A stretch of DNA of 64,000 nt from Helianthus annuus (GCF_002127325.2 NC_035443.2:148752415-148816414), one strand, 5' to 3'; counted from the stretch's first letter, positions 1-11,825 are shown. Made by a program: numbers and translations. Notes: a model not told the origin generated them from the sequence alone.

Positions 1-111
1 TTCGGGATTTCGGTGCAACAGATTCAAAGATTACAATATCTTTGAATTTTGGAAATTGCTGAAAAGTCGGGATTGCGAGTAAACAGTTCTTATCACTTTT
101 GTTTTGCAGGT

Positions 112-420
112 TACGACTCGCAATCTCTTAGTTGCGGTTCATCACGTTTCAGTTACGACTCGCAACAGTTGCTGGTTTCGGTTCATCCTGCCCAGTTACG
201 ACTCGCAACCATTCTTGGTTTCGGTTCATCCTGCCCAGTTACGACTCGCAACCAGCTGTTTGATCTTCACTCGCAACCGTGGTTTCGGCTCATCCTGCCT
301 TGTTACGACTCGCAACCACTTTGGTTACGACTCGTATTCACAGTTGACTTGACTCGCAACCATCTTCATTACGACTCGCAATCAACATCAATTTGACTCG
401 CAACCTCGTTTCGACTCGCA
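112..420 (+). repeat. Array of TTACGACTCGCAAC motifs in the Sire-1 leader
   Basis: About 11 copies of an 8-14 nt motif with core GACTCGCAA lie between the window edge and gag. Part of the array is a roughly 41 bp tandem duplication (about 173-252) with the text ggtttcggttcatcctg before each motif. The core is half of a dyad (TTGCGA/TCGCAA). The array begins right after a pyrimidine-rich stretch ending ttttgcagg (about 98-111), which resembles a 3' splice site. The same motif recurs upstream of the third ORF of this element and in the Gyp-2 LTRs. Confidence 0.8.
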
Positions 421-505
421 ACGACAGTGTGTTACGGACAACTTGGACTGTTGACTTTGGACTTAATTAAATTAATCAATTAATTAACCAATTAATTAAT
501 TAACC

Positions 506-3500
506 ATGTCGTCAAACAACAGTGAATTGTCTACCCTAACTCAGCAACAAGAACTTGATTCAAAGCTTGGAACCACATCACGCATTCCTAGGCTAACTGA
601 TGCCAATGACTTTCCCGAGTGGAAGTGGCGCTTTGAACAGCATCTTAAGGTTAAAGATTACAAGCTATGGCGCAGCATCTTGAGGGGACCTAGGGAAATT
701 ATGATGGAAAGTCCTACAGAACCTGATGTTAAAATAAAGAAGCCTCGAGAACTATACACTGAAGATGATGTGCTTATTGTTGAAGAAGATGATCGAGCTT
801 TCTCTTACTTGACCATGGGTTTGGGTCCTAATATTGCCATGGGTTTTCGCACCTGCAAATCTGCCAAGGAATTGTGGGATTCTCTGGTCGAAGTGTATGA
901 AGGGAATGAAGACATGAAAGAAAGTCGAAGGAACTTGCTGCAACAAAACTTCAACAACTTCAACCATATTTATGGTGAGACGGTGGATAATCAGATTCAA
1001 AGATTTGTTAAACTGGTGACTCAAATGCAGATGGAAGAAATTCACACCTCAAACGCATCCACCAACAGACAACTCCTAAATGCACTGCCCAAGAGTTGGG
1101 ATCATCATGTGGCCATGATCAAGAAAACCAAAGATCTTGCAAGATGTACATTGTCAGAAATGATCTCACACATCAAAGCTTGTGAATTGGATGATAAGCA
1201 GAGAGAGACTAACTACAAGAATAGCATGCTAGCTGCTGGTTTCTCAATTGCCCCCACCACATCTAGCGACAGCAACACAGCTCTTCTATCACAAGGAGGT
1301 TTTCAGATGTTTCGCAATACTTCCTCTGTCTCTCAATCTGGATCCTCAAATCAAATCGTCTCTCCAGCTTCTCCAGCTTCAGTTCAAAATGCTGGAAAGG
1401 CATCTGCTGCTGCCCCTGTTTCCGCTCACTCTACGAACAATGAGATGATGGCATTCTTCGCAAGTCAGTCAAAGGAAAAGCTAGACATAGCAGCTTCTGT
1501 AATCAATTGTTTGAATGCTTTTCTTGTAGGGAAGCTTGATCCACCAAAGTGGAGTCAAGATGATTTGTCGCAGATTCATCCAGATGATGTTGAAGAAATG
1601 GACATCACCTGGCAAATGGCAATGGCGGCATTCAGAGCTCAAAAGTTTGTGAAGAGAACGGGTAAAAACAGGTGGGGTAACGCTTGGAATGGAGCTTCTA
1701 AAGTGCCCTTCAATCTTCGCTGTTTCAACTGTCATGAGGAAGGACACTATGCTCGGAACTGCCCGAAGCCACCCATGAACAGAGATCAGAATCCTACAAC
1801 TCCTGCACAACCAGCTACTCCTAATCGAGAAAGGGCTCTTGTGTCCACTACAAGTGTAGCAGATGCAGCTGCCTCTGGAAGTCCACAGCCGCAGGGATTA
1901 GCACAAGCGCTGGTGGTGCAGCCAAATGTCAACTTTGACTGGTCTTCTGAGATTGAGCGTCTGAACATATCAGCTCCAGATAATCAAGCTGCAACTTCTA
2001 ACATTGCTTTCATGACCTCAAACGAGCATGACCCTGAGCCACAGGAAGAGACTGCTGCTGACGATTTCGCTTTCATGACTCAAATCCTGTCAGCACCTGT
2101 CAAAGGTCTCACCAAAGAAGAGGTAATTTCAGTTTTCTGCACTCCTGAATGTAGGGAACGTGTTGAGGCTTATAGAATACACAACGCTGAGCTAATCGAA
2201 GATTACAATGAAATTAAAAGGAAAAATTTCACTTTAACGAAAAATGAAAAACTTTTCAAAGAGAAAGTCGAAGCTCAGCGTAAGGACATCGTTCAACTAA
2301 AGGACGATGTCAGTGTAGCTAAAGCCCAACTCATGATAGTCAAAGAAAAATTATGTGAAGTAACTAAGGAACTGGAGAATGTAAGAGACAAATACCAAAT
2401 CAATCAATTAAACATCAAGAAATTTGATTCCTCCAGTAAGTTAGTAAAAAATCTGTGTGATGAACAATTGGCTTACTCTAAAAAGAAAGGGTCGGGTTTG
2501 GGTTACAATCAGACTCCTCCTCCATACAATAACAATTATACTTATTTGCCAATGTCTGAGGAGGAGATCTTGAATGAAAGCAAAATGACTTATGGCTCAT
2601 CTAGCAAATCGTCTGTTCACAACAAACCTGTTGAGCCACAAAAGTCCTCGCCTTTAAAGTTTGTTCCTAAAGGCACAATTGATCCTAACATCTCGTTGTC
2701 ATGTGCAGATGATAGCTCTGAAGTAAGATGTGATGATGTTCATGGGAGTGAACCAGTTATTATTTCAAACGTTTCTGAACCTTATTTTGAACATTATTCT
2801 GAACCAACTGAGTCTGACATTGCTTTTACTAATTCTTTGTTTGCGTCGTTTTCTGCGTTTGTTTCGTCTTGTGAGCCTGCTGTTTTGGGCAAAACTGATA
2901 ATGTTTGTGTGGATGATTTGAACAATATGTGTGGTGATGATTGTTTTTCAGCTAATGCTTGTGATGCTAACATATCAAATGTTTCAGCTTGTGATAATGT
3001 TACAGGTGCGGTCCCTAAGGATGCATTCAGTGAAACCACTGAAACTATTTCTCAAGAAAATCAAGTGTATCCTGATTCTTCTTCTGAATCTGTCTCAGTG
3101 GGTGTCCCTAATGTTGAATCTAGTGGGACCCCATTGGAAACCGAATTAACAAATGAATCAGAATTGGTGTCACAAAGTAAATGCTCTGAGGAAATGCATG
3201 TTGATGAAACTTCTTCAGGATCAGAAAGTGAACCTGAATCAGTTTCACTCGAGAAATGCATTAAGAAAGAGCATATTGTTGAAACTTCTTCTTGCTCGGA
3301 AAGTGAACCTGAATCAGTTTCAGATGATAAATGTGTTGATAAAACGCATTTGGATGAAGCTCATACATGTTCAAATTCGGAATCAAGAGTAAGTGAAAAG
3401 GAAAAGGGGGTTGATAAAAAGGTGAAATCATCAGAAGAAAATTTGATTAAAGAAAAACCACAAGTCAAACATGGTCAGAAAACTAAAACGTTAAATCACA

Positions 3501-4048
3501 CGAAATCGAACAAGCAGAGTCCTAATGTCAAAAATGTTCAAAATGTGAAACGTCAAACATGTTTTAACTGTGGCATTGCCGGCCACATTGCCAGAAATTG
3601 TGGTAAACTCCCAAGGACACCAGACAAGAAACCATCAGGGCGAAATCAGAAAGTTACGTCTAATCGATCTAAATGTTCGGAGTCTATGAAGTCTGCTCGG
3701 ACTAAGGCGATGAAGAGCAACGATCATCATAGGACTAGACCTTCTGATCAGGATTGGAATGCAGCCAAACGCCATAATCATAACCGACAAACAAATTGTC
3801 AGCGTAATCGGAGAAATTATTTTGGTAACGCATTTGAAAGTTTAAATTCTAACTGGTCAAGACAGTTTTGGAAACCTAAGGTCAATGGCATGCAATCCAA
3901 TCCAATGAAGTCATATCATCAAAGGGCCGCAAACAGAAATGTTTCAAAATTTCTAAACAAAGAGAATTTAGTGTGGCAGAGAGTAACGTATTTCGATGCT
4001 CAAGGAAAACCCAGATCCACTATGGGCTGGGTTCCTAAATCTAACTAA
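506..4048 (+). CDS. gag: Sirevirus Gag polyprotein, 1180 aa, two zinc knuckles
   Basis: This encodes the structural nucleocapsid protein that would assemble cytoplasmic virus-like particles and bind element RNA. Residues about 35-240 form a copia-type Gag (UBN2/Retrotran_gag_2) domain, with [13 protein letters not shown] and later [18 protein letters not shown] knuckle [14 protein letters not shown] lies near residue 406, a strongly charged predicted coiled coil at about 550-650, an acidic serine-rich stretch at about 740-990, and a second knuckle [14 protein letters not shown] near residue 1019. The C-terminus is basic and ends MGWVPKSN. The length is large for copia Gag but usual for Sireviruses. 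The ATG at 506 follows an A/T-rich run (taattaattaacc) and is the first long-frame start. The stop at 4046-4048 is followed almost at once by pol in another frame. No internal stop is present. Confidence 0.92.
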   Translation: MSSNNSELSTLTQQQELDSKLGTTSRIPRLTDANDFPEWKWRFEQHLKVKDYKLWRSILRGPREIMMESPTEPDVKIKKPRELYTEDDVLIVEEDDRAFSYLTMGLGPNIAMGFRTCKSAKELWDSLVEVYEGNEDMKESRRNLLQQNFNNFNHIYGETVDNQIQRFVKLVTQMQMEEIHTSNASTNRQLLNALPKSWDHHVAMIKKTKDLARCTLSEMISHIKACELDDKQRETNYKNSMLAAGFSIAPTTSSDSNTALLSQGGFQMFRNTSSVSQSGSSNQIVSPASPASVQNAGKASAAAPVSAHSTNNEMMAFFASQSKEKLDIAASVINCLNAFLVGKLDPPKWSQDDLSQIHPDDVEEMDITWQMAMAAFRAQKFVKRTGKNRWGNAWNGASKVPFNLRCFNCHEEGHYARNCPKPPMNRDQNPTTPAQPATPNRERALVSTTSVADAAASGSPQPQGLAQALVVQPNVNFDWSSEIERLNISAPDNQAATSNIAFMTSNEHDPEPQEETAADDFAFMTQILSAPVKGLTKEEVISVFCTPECRERVEAYRIHNAELIEDYNEIKRKNFTLTKNEKLFKEKVEAQRKDIVQLKDDVSVAKAQLMIVKEKLCEVTKELENVRDKYQINQLNIKKFDSSSKLVKNLCDEQLAYSKKKGSGLGYNQTPPPYNNNYTYLPMSEEEILNESKMTYGSSSKSSVHNKPVEPQKSSPLKFVPKGTIDPNISLSCADDSSEVRCDDVHGSEPVIISNVSEPYFEHYSEPTESDIAFTNSLFASFSAFVSSCEPAVLGKTDNVCVDDLNNMCGDDCFSANACDANISNVSACDNVTGAVPKDAFSETTETISQENQVYPDSSSESVSVGVPNVESSGTPLETELTNESELVSQSKCSEEMHVDETSSGSESEPESVSLEKCIKKEHIVETSSCSESEPESVSDDKCVDKTHLDEAHTCSNSESRVSEKEKGVDKKVKSSEENLIKEKPQVKHGQKTKTLNHTKSNKQSPNVKNVQNVKRQTCFNCGIAGHIARNCGKLPRTPDKKPSGRNQKVTSNRSKCSESMKSARTKAMKSNDHHRTRPSDQDWNAAKRHNHNRQTNCQRNRRNYFGNAFESLNSNWSRQFWKPKVNGMQSNPMKSYHQRAANRNVSKFLNKENLVWQRVTYFDAQGKPRSTMGWVPKSN

Positions 4049-4059
4049 TCCCGCTACTC

Positions 4060-7000
4060 GTGCAGGAACAGCTGTGGAGGACTACCGTGCGCCTCTGGTA
4101 CATGGATAGTGGCTGTTCCAGGCACATGACAGGAGACTTATCCCAACTTGTGAATGTCAAAGAATTTAATGGTGGATATGTCTCATTTGCGGGAGGTGAA
4201 TCTGGCAGAATCACTTTAAAAGGAACTGTTCAAAACGGTGTTCTCAGCTTTGAAAATGTCAATTATGTTCCAGAACTGAAACACAATCTGTTGAGCATTT
4301 CGCAGATTTGTGATAGAGGGAATTCAGTTCATTTTACGAAGAAGGGATGTCATGTTCTGAAGCCTGGGATTGTTATTCCAGAAGACTGGTTCTTGATGAC
4401 AGCTGAAAGAAAAGGAAACGCTTACGTCATTGATATGAACAAGAAGCCGTGTGAAGAGATCACCTGCTTATTCTCGAAGATTTCAGAGCATGATGGTCTA
4501 TTGTGGCACCGTCGACTTGGGCACGTGAATATGAAAAATCTGAATCGTCTAGCTAAAGGTCAATTGGTACGAGATCTTCCGATCAAGGATTTCATGTTAG
4601 TGGAAAGGTGTGTTGCTTGTGCGAAAGGGAAGGCTCATCGAAAACCTCACAAGTCTAAACCAGTACCCTCGACAAAAGCTATACTCGAACTACTTCACAT
4701 GGATCTTTTTGGTCCAGTGAATGTGCTGAGTATCGGGAAGAAAGCCTACTGTCTAGTAATCGTCGATGATTACTCTCGCTACACTTGGGTGTATTTTCTC
4801 AGTCACAAAAACGAAACTGCTGCACTGGTGAAACAGTTCATTACATTGGCTGAAAATCAAGCGAGTACTAAGGTGAAGGTTATTCGATCAGATAATGGGA
4901 CAGAATTCAAGAATGTTACTTTGGATACGTTTTGCAGTGAAAAGGGAATTGATCGACAGTTCAGTGCGCCTCGCACTCCACAACAGAATGGAGTGGCTGA
5001 AAGAAGGAATCGTACTCTTATTGAGGCAGCACGTACCATGCTGGCTGATTCAAAGCTTCCTAGCTTCTTTTGGGCCGAAGCTGTTAGCACGGCTTGTTAT
5101 ATCCAGAATCATGCTTTAGTTAATAAACGTCACATGAAAACCCCTTATGAGATTCTGGAAGGACATAAACCTTCGGTTTCACACTTTCGTATTTTTGGTT
5201 GTCCATGTGTATTATTACTAATGGACTCAAATGGAAAGTTTGAAGTCAAAGGTGACGAATGCTACTTTGTTGGATATGCTAAAGGCTCTGCTTATAGGGT
5301 ATACAACAAAGTAACTAGGAAAGTCGTTGAGTCGTGCAACATCGAATGGCTTGAAGAGAATGCTACGGACGCTAGAGTCGGTCCAGATTGGTTATATGAT
5401 TATTCTGCTCTGTTTAAATCATTTAACATTTTGTCAAGTGATGTTTCAGTTGCAGGTGAATCAGTTCCTAAACAACCATTGTCATTTGAAGATACAGAGG
5501 ACGAAGCACAGATGGAAGAAAATGTGAAGCATCATACTGTTGATCCACCGGGAATGGTGTTTACGCAACATCCTACACCGACACCGATGGTCAATCAATC
5601 CCCTGAAGGTGCATCAACCAGTGACACTGCAATGTTTCCTGATCCAATTCCTGAGGATTGTACTGTCACTTCACCTGTAGTTCACATTACAAGTGTACCT
5701 GATGAGGGGGAGAGTAGCAACACCACCACTGAAGAGGAGATTGTACCTGATTTGGCTATACCAACAGGCGTTCAACGCAATCACCCAATCGAAAATGTGA
5801 TTGGTCCTGTAAATGCAGGAGTTTTGACCAGGAGTCAATCCGGAGTCATTAATACTTGTTTATATTCCTGTTATCTGTCTCAAATCGAACCTAAAACCAT
5901 TGATATAGTTTTGCAGGAACCTGGCTGGGTAGATGCTATGCATGAAGAGCTGAACCAGTTTGAAAAACTTGGAGTATGGAAGCTTGTCAAGTTGCCAAAA
6001 GGAAAACGTAAGCTTGGAACTAGATGGGTATTCCGAAACAAGCAGGATTCTACAGGTGTCATCGTTCGAAACAAAGCAAGACTGGTGGTTCAGGGATTTA
6101 GGCAAATCGAAGGACTGGATTATGATGAAGTATATGCTCCGGTTGCACGACTTGAAGCCATCCGGATCTTTTTGGCGTACGCGTCATACATGGGATTCAC
6201 TGTTTATCAGATGGATGTCAAGACCGCGTTTCTCTATGGAGATGTGAAGGAGGAAATTTTTGTCGAGCAACCGCCAGGATTCGTGCATCCAGATCATCCT
6301 GATTATGCCTACAAGTTAGACAAGGCACTGTATGGGTTACACCAGGCTCCTCGAGCTTGGTATGCCACCCTAACAGAACATCTGTTGGCTCATGGATATA
6401 CACGTGGCACCATCGACCAGACTCTGTTCATCAAGAGAGTAGGAAGTGATCAAATCTTGGTTCAAATCTACGTTGATGATATTATTTTCGGATCAACAAG
6501 CGAGGATCTATGCAAGGAATTCGAGAGAGTTATGAAGAAAAAGTTTGAAATGAGTGCTCTGGGGGAGATGACTCTGTTTTTGGGCCTTCAAGTCAAGCAG
6601 AGTTCGCAAGGAATTCTGATTCATCAAGGGAAGTATGTGGATGATGTGCTGGCAAAGTTCAAGTTCACGGATGCAAAGCCTGCTGAGACACCTATGGCTG
6701 AGAGACCTTTGTTGACTGAAGATGAAGAAGGAGAGTCTGTAAATCAACGTCAATATAGGTCAATGATTGGGTCATTGATGTATCTCACAGCTAGCCGTCC
6801 GGACATCATGTTCGCTGTTTGCAACTGTGCACGCTATCAGGCTAATCCTAAAACTTCTCATCTTATTGCTGTTAAACGGATCTTTCGGTATCTAAAAGGC
6901 CGACCTCGGTTTGGTCTGTGGTATCCGAGAGATTCCAATTTTGACTTGTTTGCTTTCTCTGACAGCAATTTTGGAGGTACTGACAGTGACAGGAAATCCA

Positions 7001-7416
7001 CTTCTGCGGGATGTCAATTTTTGGGTGATCGGCTCATTTCTTGGCAGTGCAAGAAACAACAAACGGTGGCGATATCCACAGCTGAAGCTGAGTATGTTGC
7101 TGCTTCTGCTTCTTGCTCTCAAGTGGTGTGGATGCAACATCAATTGCAGGATTATGGTTTGACATATCTTAACACTACTATTTACTGCGATAATGATGCT
7201 GCAATACAAATTGTTAGAAATCCTGTTTTTCACTCCAAAACCAAGCACATTGATATTAAAGTTCATTTCATTCGAGACTGTTTTGACAGAGGTCTGATTA
7301 CGCTTGAACAAATCGACACAGATGCAAATGCTGCCGATTTGTTCACTAAACCTGTCAGCAGCTCGAAATTCAGAGTGCTTGTGGATTTTCTAAAAATGAT
7401 CCGTTTCACTGATTGA
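4060..7416 (+). CDS. pol: Sirevirus Pol: protease, integrase, reverse transcriptase, RNase H
   Basis: This is the polyprotein for cDNA synthesis and integration. Protease active site [12 protein letters not shown] is at residue about 16. The integrase zinc region (WHRRLGH ... [10 protein letters not shown]) lies at about 148-190. The DDE triad is in HMDLFGPV (about 214), RSDNGTEF (about 277) and NGVAERRNR (about 312). RT starts near 620 ([19 protein letters not shown]), with [10 protein letters not shown] near 718 and YVDDIIFGS near 804. RNase H lies at about 965-1110. The frame is open from 4045; 4060 is a GTG, and the first in-frame ATG is 4102, inside the protease motif. Expression therefore probably depends on Gag (recoding, splicing or a nearby indel) rather than an independent start. 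All catalytic motifs are intact. Confidence 0.92.
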   Translation: MQEQLWRTTVRLWYMDSGCSRHMTGDLSQLVNVKEFNGGYVSFAGGESGRITLKGTVQNGVLSFENVNYVPELKHNLLSISQICDRGNSVHFTKKGCHVLKPGIVIPEDWFLMTAERKGNAYVIDMNKKPCEEITCLFSKISEHDGLLWHRRLGHVNMKNLNRLAKGQLVRDLPIKDFMLVERCVACAKGKAHRKPHKSKPVPSTKAILELLHMDLFGPVNVLSIGKKAYCLVIVDDYSRYTWVYFLSHKNETAALVKQFITLAENQASTKVKVIRSDNGTEFKNVTLDTFCSEKGIDRQFSAPRTPQQNGVAERRNRTLIEAARTMLADSKLPSFFWAEAVSTACYIQNHALVNKRHMKTPYEILEGHKPSVSHFRIFGCPCVLLLMDSNGKFEVKGDECYFVGYAKGSAYRVYNKVTRKVVESCNIEWLEENATDARVGPDWLYDYSALFKSFNILSSDVSVAGESVPKQPLSFEDTEDEAQMEENVKHHTVDPPGMVFTQHPTPTPMVNQSPEGASTSDTAMFPDPIPEDCTVTSPVVHITSVPDEGESSNTTTEEEIVPDLAIPTGVQRNHPIENVIGPVNAGVLTRSQSGVINTCLYSCYLSQIEPKTIDIVLQEPGWVDAMHEELNQFEKLGVWKLVKLPKGKRKLGTRWVFRNKQDSTGVIVRNKARLVVQGFRQIEGLDYDEVYAPVARLEAIRIFLAYASYMGFTVYQMDVKTAFLYGDVKEEIFVEQPPGFVHPDHPDYAYKLDKALYGLHQAPRAWYATLTEHLLAHGYTRGTIDQTLFIKRVGSDQILVQIYVDDIIFGSTSEDLCKEFERVMKKKFEMSALGEMTLFLGLQVKQSSQGILIHQGKYVDDVLAKFKFTDAKPAETPMAERPLLTEDEEGESVNQRQYRSMIGSLMYLTASRPDIMFAVCNCARYQANPKTSHLIAVKRIFRYLKGRPRFGLWYPRDSNFDLFAFSDSNFGGTDSDRKSTSAGCQFLGDRLISWQCKKQQTVAISTAEAEYVAASASCSQVVWMQHQLQDYGLTYLNTTIYCDNDAAIQIVRNPVFHSKTKHIDIKVHFIRDCFDRGLITLEQIDTDANAADLFTKPVSSSKFRVLVDFLKMIRFTD

Positions 7417-8640
7417 GCGTATTTTGTTTTGTTTTGTTTTTCGTAGGTAAATTTGTTCATAAAGTTTTCTATTCTTAGGTAGTTTTTGTTTATGCACAAA
7501 TTTAGGGGGAGAAAAATCGAAAAATACAAAAACATTAAAAAAAAATCGAAAAATACAAAAAGAGTTTCAAAAGGAAGTATGGCTGGACTGGGAAATGAAA
7601 TGAATTTTCACTTTATGGTCAAGGGCTGACTCATGTAAGACCAGTATCGAAATTGTTTGACTCTAGTATGATGTGTTGGTAGGCTCTATCCTTAAGATTG
7701 GAAACAATAGCTGTTTCTGTTCAGAACTAAACCAGTACATGACCTCAGAAAAGAAAATCACTTGGAATTAGCTCATGTCTATTTGAATGTTTGTATGCTT
7801 TTCCCGATATACACAATTTCGGTCTGATTCTGAAATCTTATCTGAAAAAGTCGTGTACCTCCTCTGCTGCATCCAGATACATGCTGACCTGGAGGTGCTA
7901 GGCAACGTCAGCTTCTGCTGCATCCAGATACATGCTGACCTAGCTGTACGTTGTCGATCTGTAGATCAATTAACACCCGAAAGAGGCCCTCTAGTGCCCA
8001 AAAGAAACCCAATAAACCTATATCAAATTGAGAAAACTCATTTGATCTGTATATTATATCATCTCCATCTAAGATCTATTCTGTTCTTTTCTCAACCTAT
8101 TCCCAGTTAAGATTTCAGAAATTTGGATTGGGCTTGTGAAATATGTGGTAGGGAAACTGCTTGCATGATAGAGTGAGCTGTGCATAATTCCGGGATTTGA
8201 TTAGTATTTGTTTGGGTGCTCATTATTAAAAATATCAAAACATGATAAAAGGAGATACAGGCAGTTATATGGAAAAGATCTAGGGAGATGAGTTTAAGAG
8301 GATAAATATACTGGCAATCGTCTAGATCATCCTCACTAGATCAGTGTTGATAAGTGAAGTCATGCCCGAAACCTTGTGATTTGATCCCTGAATATCTTTG
8401 CAAATTTCCTGATTTTATTTTTGTAAATAATATTTTATTATTTTATTATTTATTTTTGTTTTAGGTTTTTGTTTTGCAAAATAATGCTCAATGGGTTTGA
8501 TGGGTTATTATTTGAAAATCAGTTTCTTTTTAATTGGGTTTGTTCAAATCATTTTTGAAAAACATTTTATTAAGCCCAAGTGCTGAAAACATTTATTGAG
8601 CCCAAGTCCATAAGGCCCAAGCCCAACAGACTTGGGCCCA
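7417..8640 (+). other. Sire-1 pol to third-ORF spacer
   Basis: There is no convincing coding content. Position 7501-7513 (tttagggggagaa) is a polypurine-tract-like run just after pol, reminiscent of the multiple PPT copies described for Sireviruses; it is not followed by a TG LTR start. A 26-27 bp sequence beginning tgctgcatccagatacatg is duplicated at about 7865 and 7917. The right part becomes A/T-rich (8400-8600). No LTR boundary lies inside. Confidence 0.6.
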
Positions 8641-8663
8641 TGTGAAACTGTGCACATATAAAA
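8614..8663 (+). promoter_or_regulatory. Candidate internal promoter before the Sire-1 third ORF
   Basis: A perfect 8 bp inverted repeat (GGCCCAAG 8614-8621, CTTGGGCC 8631-8638) is followed 18 bp later by a good TATA box, TATAAAA at 8657-8663. Downstream comes a leader with the GACTCGCAA array and then the third ORF. The layout mirrors the element's own LTR promoter (TATATAAA at 12016). Use as a promoter is inference. Confidence 0.45.
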
Positions 8664-8689
8664 GGAGATTACGAGTCATTTTTAATTAT

Positions 8690-9115
8690 TCACTCGCAAT
8701 CTTCTCTGAATTCTCTCTCAACATTCCGGCCGCAATCAAGATTCCGACTCAAATCCGGTTGCGACTCGCAATCAAGTTAGATCATCAACAGGTATTGTGA
8801 CGTCACTGTTCAAGTTTTTGCAGGATTCCGGCGAAAATATGAAGTTTCCGATGAAGATTTGATGTTTCCGATGAATTTTCCGACGAATTTTTGAAGTTTC
8901 CGATGAAGATTCAAGTCGAAATCAAGAACAACAGGACTCGAAACCAATGGTTACGACTCGCAACCTCGAGATTGCGACTCATGGTTGCGACTCAATTTAG
9001 CTTGTTGCGACTCATGATTGCGACTCGCAATCTCATGGTTGCGACTCAGTTATCCTGGTTGCGACTCATGGTTTCAACTCGAAACCTTAGGTTGCGACTC
9101 ATGGTTACGAGTGAA
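8690..9115 (+). repeat. Second array of TTGCGACTCGCAA motifs, leader of the third ORF
   Basis: About 14 full or partial copies (ttgcgactcgcaat, ggttgcgactcatg, ttacgactcgcaacc and similar) are concentrated at 8690-8770 and 8930-9112. It parallels the array in front of gag. Pyrimidine-rich stretches ending in gcag at about 8822 and 9190 could be splice acceptors. Confidence 0.75.
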
Positions 9116-9194
9116 CAGTAACAGTGTTGTTTTATTTTAATTTTTATCACTGTTGAGGTTGGAAACTTATGAAATTTGTGCTATTTGCAGAAAA

Positions 9195-11825
9195 ATGGAC
9201 TTAAAATTTATCGCGTCTCACAATCAAGTAGCATATCTGGCACCTCCACCTGTAAAGCATAAGCAGCTGTTCACGTCTTTGATCAAAGGGCTAAATACAT
9301 GCCGTATTGTTCACGCTCTTCGAGACAATCCGGTTGTGTATGAAAGTCTTATACGAGATTTCTGGAAGACTGCAAAGGTGGAAATTATTGAAGGAAAGGG
9401 AGCAATAGCTGCTGAGATCGACGGGACGAAGATCATTGTGACGGAGCAGGTTATCAGGGATGTATTGCAGTTCAATGATCAGGAAACAGATCCAATCGAG
9501 CTTGCTGCTGGAGCAATTGAAGCTATTTTGCCACGACTAAGCTATGAAGGAAGATTTCCTCCCCTGGTTAAGAAGTTTGTTCATCCGTACTGGCGTCTAT
9601 TATTGCACATGTTCCTGTTGTGCATGACAGAGAACCGAGGGGGAATTGATCAACTAAACACAACGCAGACGGCTGCATTGATTTGCGTGATTACAAATGA
9701 GCCGTTCAACTATTCACGATACGTTCTAGAAGCAATGAAAAGGAATGCTATTGGGTTACGAAAGGATAAGTTTTTGATGTATCCTAGATTTGTGCAGATG
9801 ATTCTAAATGCTCGTTATCCTGAATTGAAGAGATCGGGTAACACGCTGGAGTTAAAGCCCATGGGTCCTTCCTGCTTTGGTACCCTTACAACAAAGAAAG
9901 GAACAGAGAAGAAGTTTGAGGGTTTGATTGAGTTAGAGAAGTTCGGTCAGTTTGCAGAGACCGAAGATGTTGTTGAGAATCCAGTCAGGGCACTAGCCGT
10001 ACCTGCACGTGCCATAGTTGCTGAAGAACATGACATTCAAAGAAGAACTGAAAATGAGCCAGAGCCAGAGCGTATCACTATTAACTCTGAAGATGAAGGT
10101 GTTGAGATTGCATGTGATTCTGATGATGATGACTTTGAACTTCCTCCTGAAGTCAATGCTGATGCTGTTTCTACAGTTAATCCGATGATTTCTGCTGAGA
10201 ATTTGGCTATGTTGTTAAAGAAAGTGGCTGACACGATGGGTAATCCTCCTACCAATCTGTCAGTATCTACTGAAGAGCCAGAAGAAAGCTCACGGGATTC
10301 TGATGCTATTCCGTTAAAAAGGAAAAGACGGGATCCGAGACCCGGAATGTTTATCGAACAAAGCAAAGATCAATCCGTAACTGTTGCTGATGATGCTGAA
10401 GGTTTATATGATTTTGATTTCGAAACAAATGTTGATGACACCACCACCACTACAGATAATTTCTTTGAGTCTGATACTGGAATTCAAGGTGATGATACAG
10501 TTATGGCAAATGTTGAAGCTCAAAATGAAGCAGTGCCTAATGTTGAAGTTCAAACTGAAGCTGTATCCAATGTTGAAGCTCACACTGAAGCTGGGCCCTC
10601 TGAAACTGTTAGTGCTGGACCTTCTGGTACTATTCATGAAGAACCGGGCAGTTCAAGTGGTAAACGGCCTATTGAACCGCTCAGAATGCCTTTCGACAGT
10701 GATTCCAGTGATGATGATGAGTTTATAAGTATGAGAGAAATGAAGAAACGTCTGGTTGTGCTCGAACAAGATTCTATTCATAAAGATGCGAAGATCATAC
10801 AACTTGAAGACACCATTGTGAAGAAAGATCAACAGATTGAGCAACTGCAGGGAGATGTTGGTCTATTGTTCAATATTGTTTATGATCTGCGAGGCAAGCT
10901 TGAAAAGAAATTTGGTCAAGAGTTTTCTGATCCCACTGATGTAGAGAACAGAAAGAAAGCTTTTGAAAAAGATAATGCTGAAAAGGCTGCTGCTATGGAA
11001 AGGTACTTTGAAAGGGTTACTGATCCAGAAGCAGAGAAAGCGAAAGCAGAGAGGTTGAAGAAGAAGAGAGAGTTTGTAATTCTGAAGAACAAAAATGCAA
11101 ATCCTGATGATGAAGATGCACATGCTACACATCATTTGATGGATGTTGGTGAAACTCTCTACGACAAGAAAGGGAATCGATCTGGTGTTGTTAGCTGGGG
11201 TTATGATCATGATCGTAACAGATGGTGGATTAAGAGAAAAGTTGGACCGGTCGAATGGTACAAGCGTTCAGGGCAACTTCAGTCATTCACTAAGGTAGAT
11301 TTAACAGATTTGGTAAATAAACCTTATGTGGATGATAAGCTTAATGGACCTGGTCACATGTTCTTCGAGAGATTGAAAAGAGAAGTTGCCAAAGGTTTTC
11401 CTTCGATGCGTACAGCAGATACCACTGTTAAACCAGCGAAAGGAATCAGGGATCCATATACGAACAAGCGGATGAAGATAGTGCACTGGCCCGCTACTGA
11501 CAAAGAAAAGACAATTCCTTTGGTAAGAAAGATTCCGAAAGGGGCGCTGAAGACAATGCACTTTTGGGCGTATAATGAACGTCTTGGTCAAGCTGTGATT
11601 GTTTGTGATGGAGATGAAAGCTACTGTTTGGTCGATCAGATTGATTTGTTGAATCTTGCAGTTGAAGATATTGAAGTACTGGCGAGCAACCAAATCAGAG
11701 CCACTGAAAAGTATGAAGAAATTGCTAAGGGGTGGACGTCTGCAGTAGCCTCTGTTATGCATATTCATAAGCGGGGATTTGGTGGATACAAGGATAATAT
11801 GAGTGGTGGTCATCAAAGCAGCTGA
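9195..11825 (+). CDS. Sirevirus third ORF (env-position protein), about 876 aa
   Basis: This intact ORF lies where Sireviruses carry their env-like gene. The chosen start is the ATG at 9195 (MDLKFIASHNQ, context aaaaATGg); the frame is open further upstream but without an ATG. Residue positions are counted from it. Residues 1-230 form a globular domain rich in conserved-looking aromatic and basic residues (VYESLIRDFWKTAKVE, YSRYVLEAMKRNAIGLRKD). A long acidic, low-complexity stretch follows, containing a KRKRR nuclear-signal-like cluster near 375 and three roughly 10-aa repeats of the NVEAQNEAVP type at about 440-465. A heptad-rich predicted coiled coil spans about 510-570, and a second basic globular part about 620-870. 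I see no signal peptide and no clear membrane anchor, so an envelope function is not supported by sequence. The N-terminal part recalls ORF1-type domains of other plant retroelements, but that resemblance is from memory and unproven. The PPT follows within 30 bp. Confidence 0.8.
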   Translation: MDLKFIASHNQVAYLAPPPVKHKQLFTSLIKGLNTCRIVHALRDNPVVYESLIRDFWKTAKVEIIEGKGAIAAEIDGTKIIVTEQVIRDVLQFNDQETDPIELAAGAIEAILPRLSYEGRFPPLVKKFVHPYWRLLLHMFLLCMTENRGGIDQLNTTQTAALICVITNEPFNYSRYVLEAMKRNAIGLRKDKFLMYPRFVQMILNARYPELKRSGNTLELKPMGPSCFGTLTTKKGTEKKFEGLIELEKFGQFAETEDVVENPVRALAVPARAIVAEEHDIQRRTENEPEPERITINSEDEGVEIACDSDDDDFELPPEVNADAVSTVNPMISAENLAMLLKKVADTMGNPPTNLSVSTEEPEESSRDSDAIPLKRKRRDPRPGMFIEQSKDQSVTVADDAEGLYDFDFETNVDDTTTTTDNFFESDTGIQGDDTVMANVEAQNEAVPNVEVQTEAVSNVEAHTEAGPSETVSAGPSGTIHEEPGSSSGKRPIEPLRMPFDSDSSDDDEFISMREMKKRLVVLEQDSIHKDAKIIQLEDTIVKKDQQIEQLQGDVGLLFNIVYDLRGKLEKKFGQEFSDPTDVENRKKAFEKDNAEKAAAMERYFERVTDPEAEKAKAERLKKKREFVILKNKNANPDDEDAHATHHLMDVGETLYDKKGNRSGVVSWGYDHDRNRWWIKRKVGPVEWYKRSGQLQSFTKVDLTDLVNKPYVDDKLNGPGHMFFERLKREVAKGFPSMRTADTTVKPAKGIRDPYTNKRMKIVHWPATDKEKTIPLVRKIPKGALKTMHFWAYNERLGQAVIVCDGDESYCLVDQIDLLNLAVEDIEVLASNQIRATEKYEEIAKGWTSAVASVMHIHKRGFGGYKDNMSGGHQSS

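Noticed and set aside
7501..7520. A second LTR starting after the PPT-like run behind Sire-1 pol
   Set aside because: No TG start, no later matching repeat, and the true PPT and LTR are at 11853-11864.
9195..11825. Retroviral envelope glycoprotein
   Set aside because: I see no signal peptide, fusion peptide or membrane anchor; only the position is env-like.
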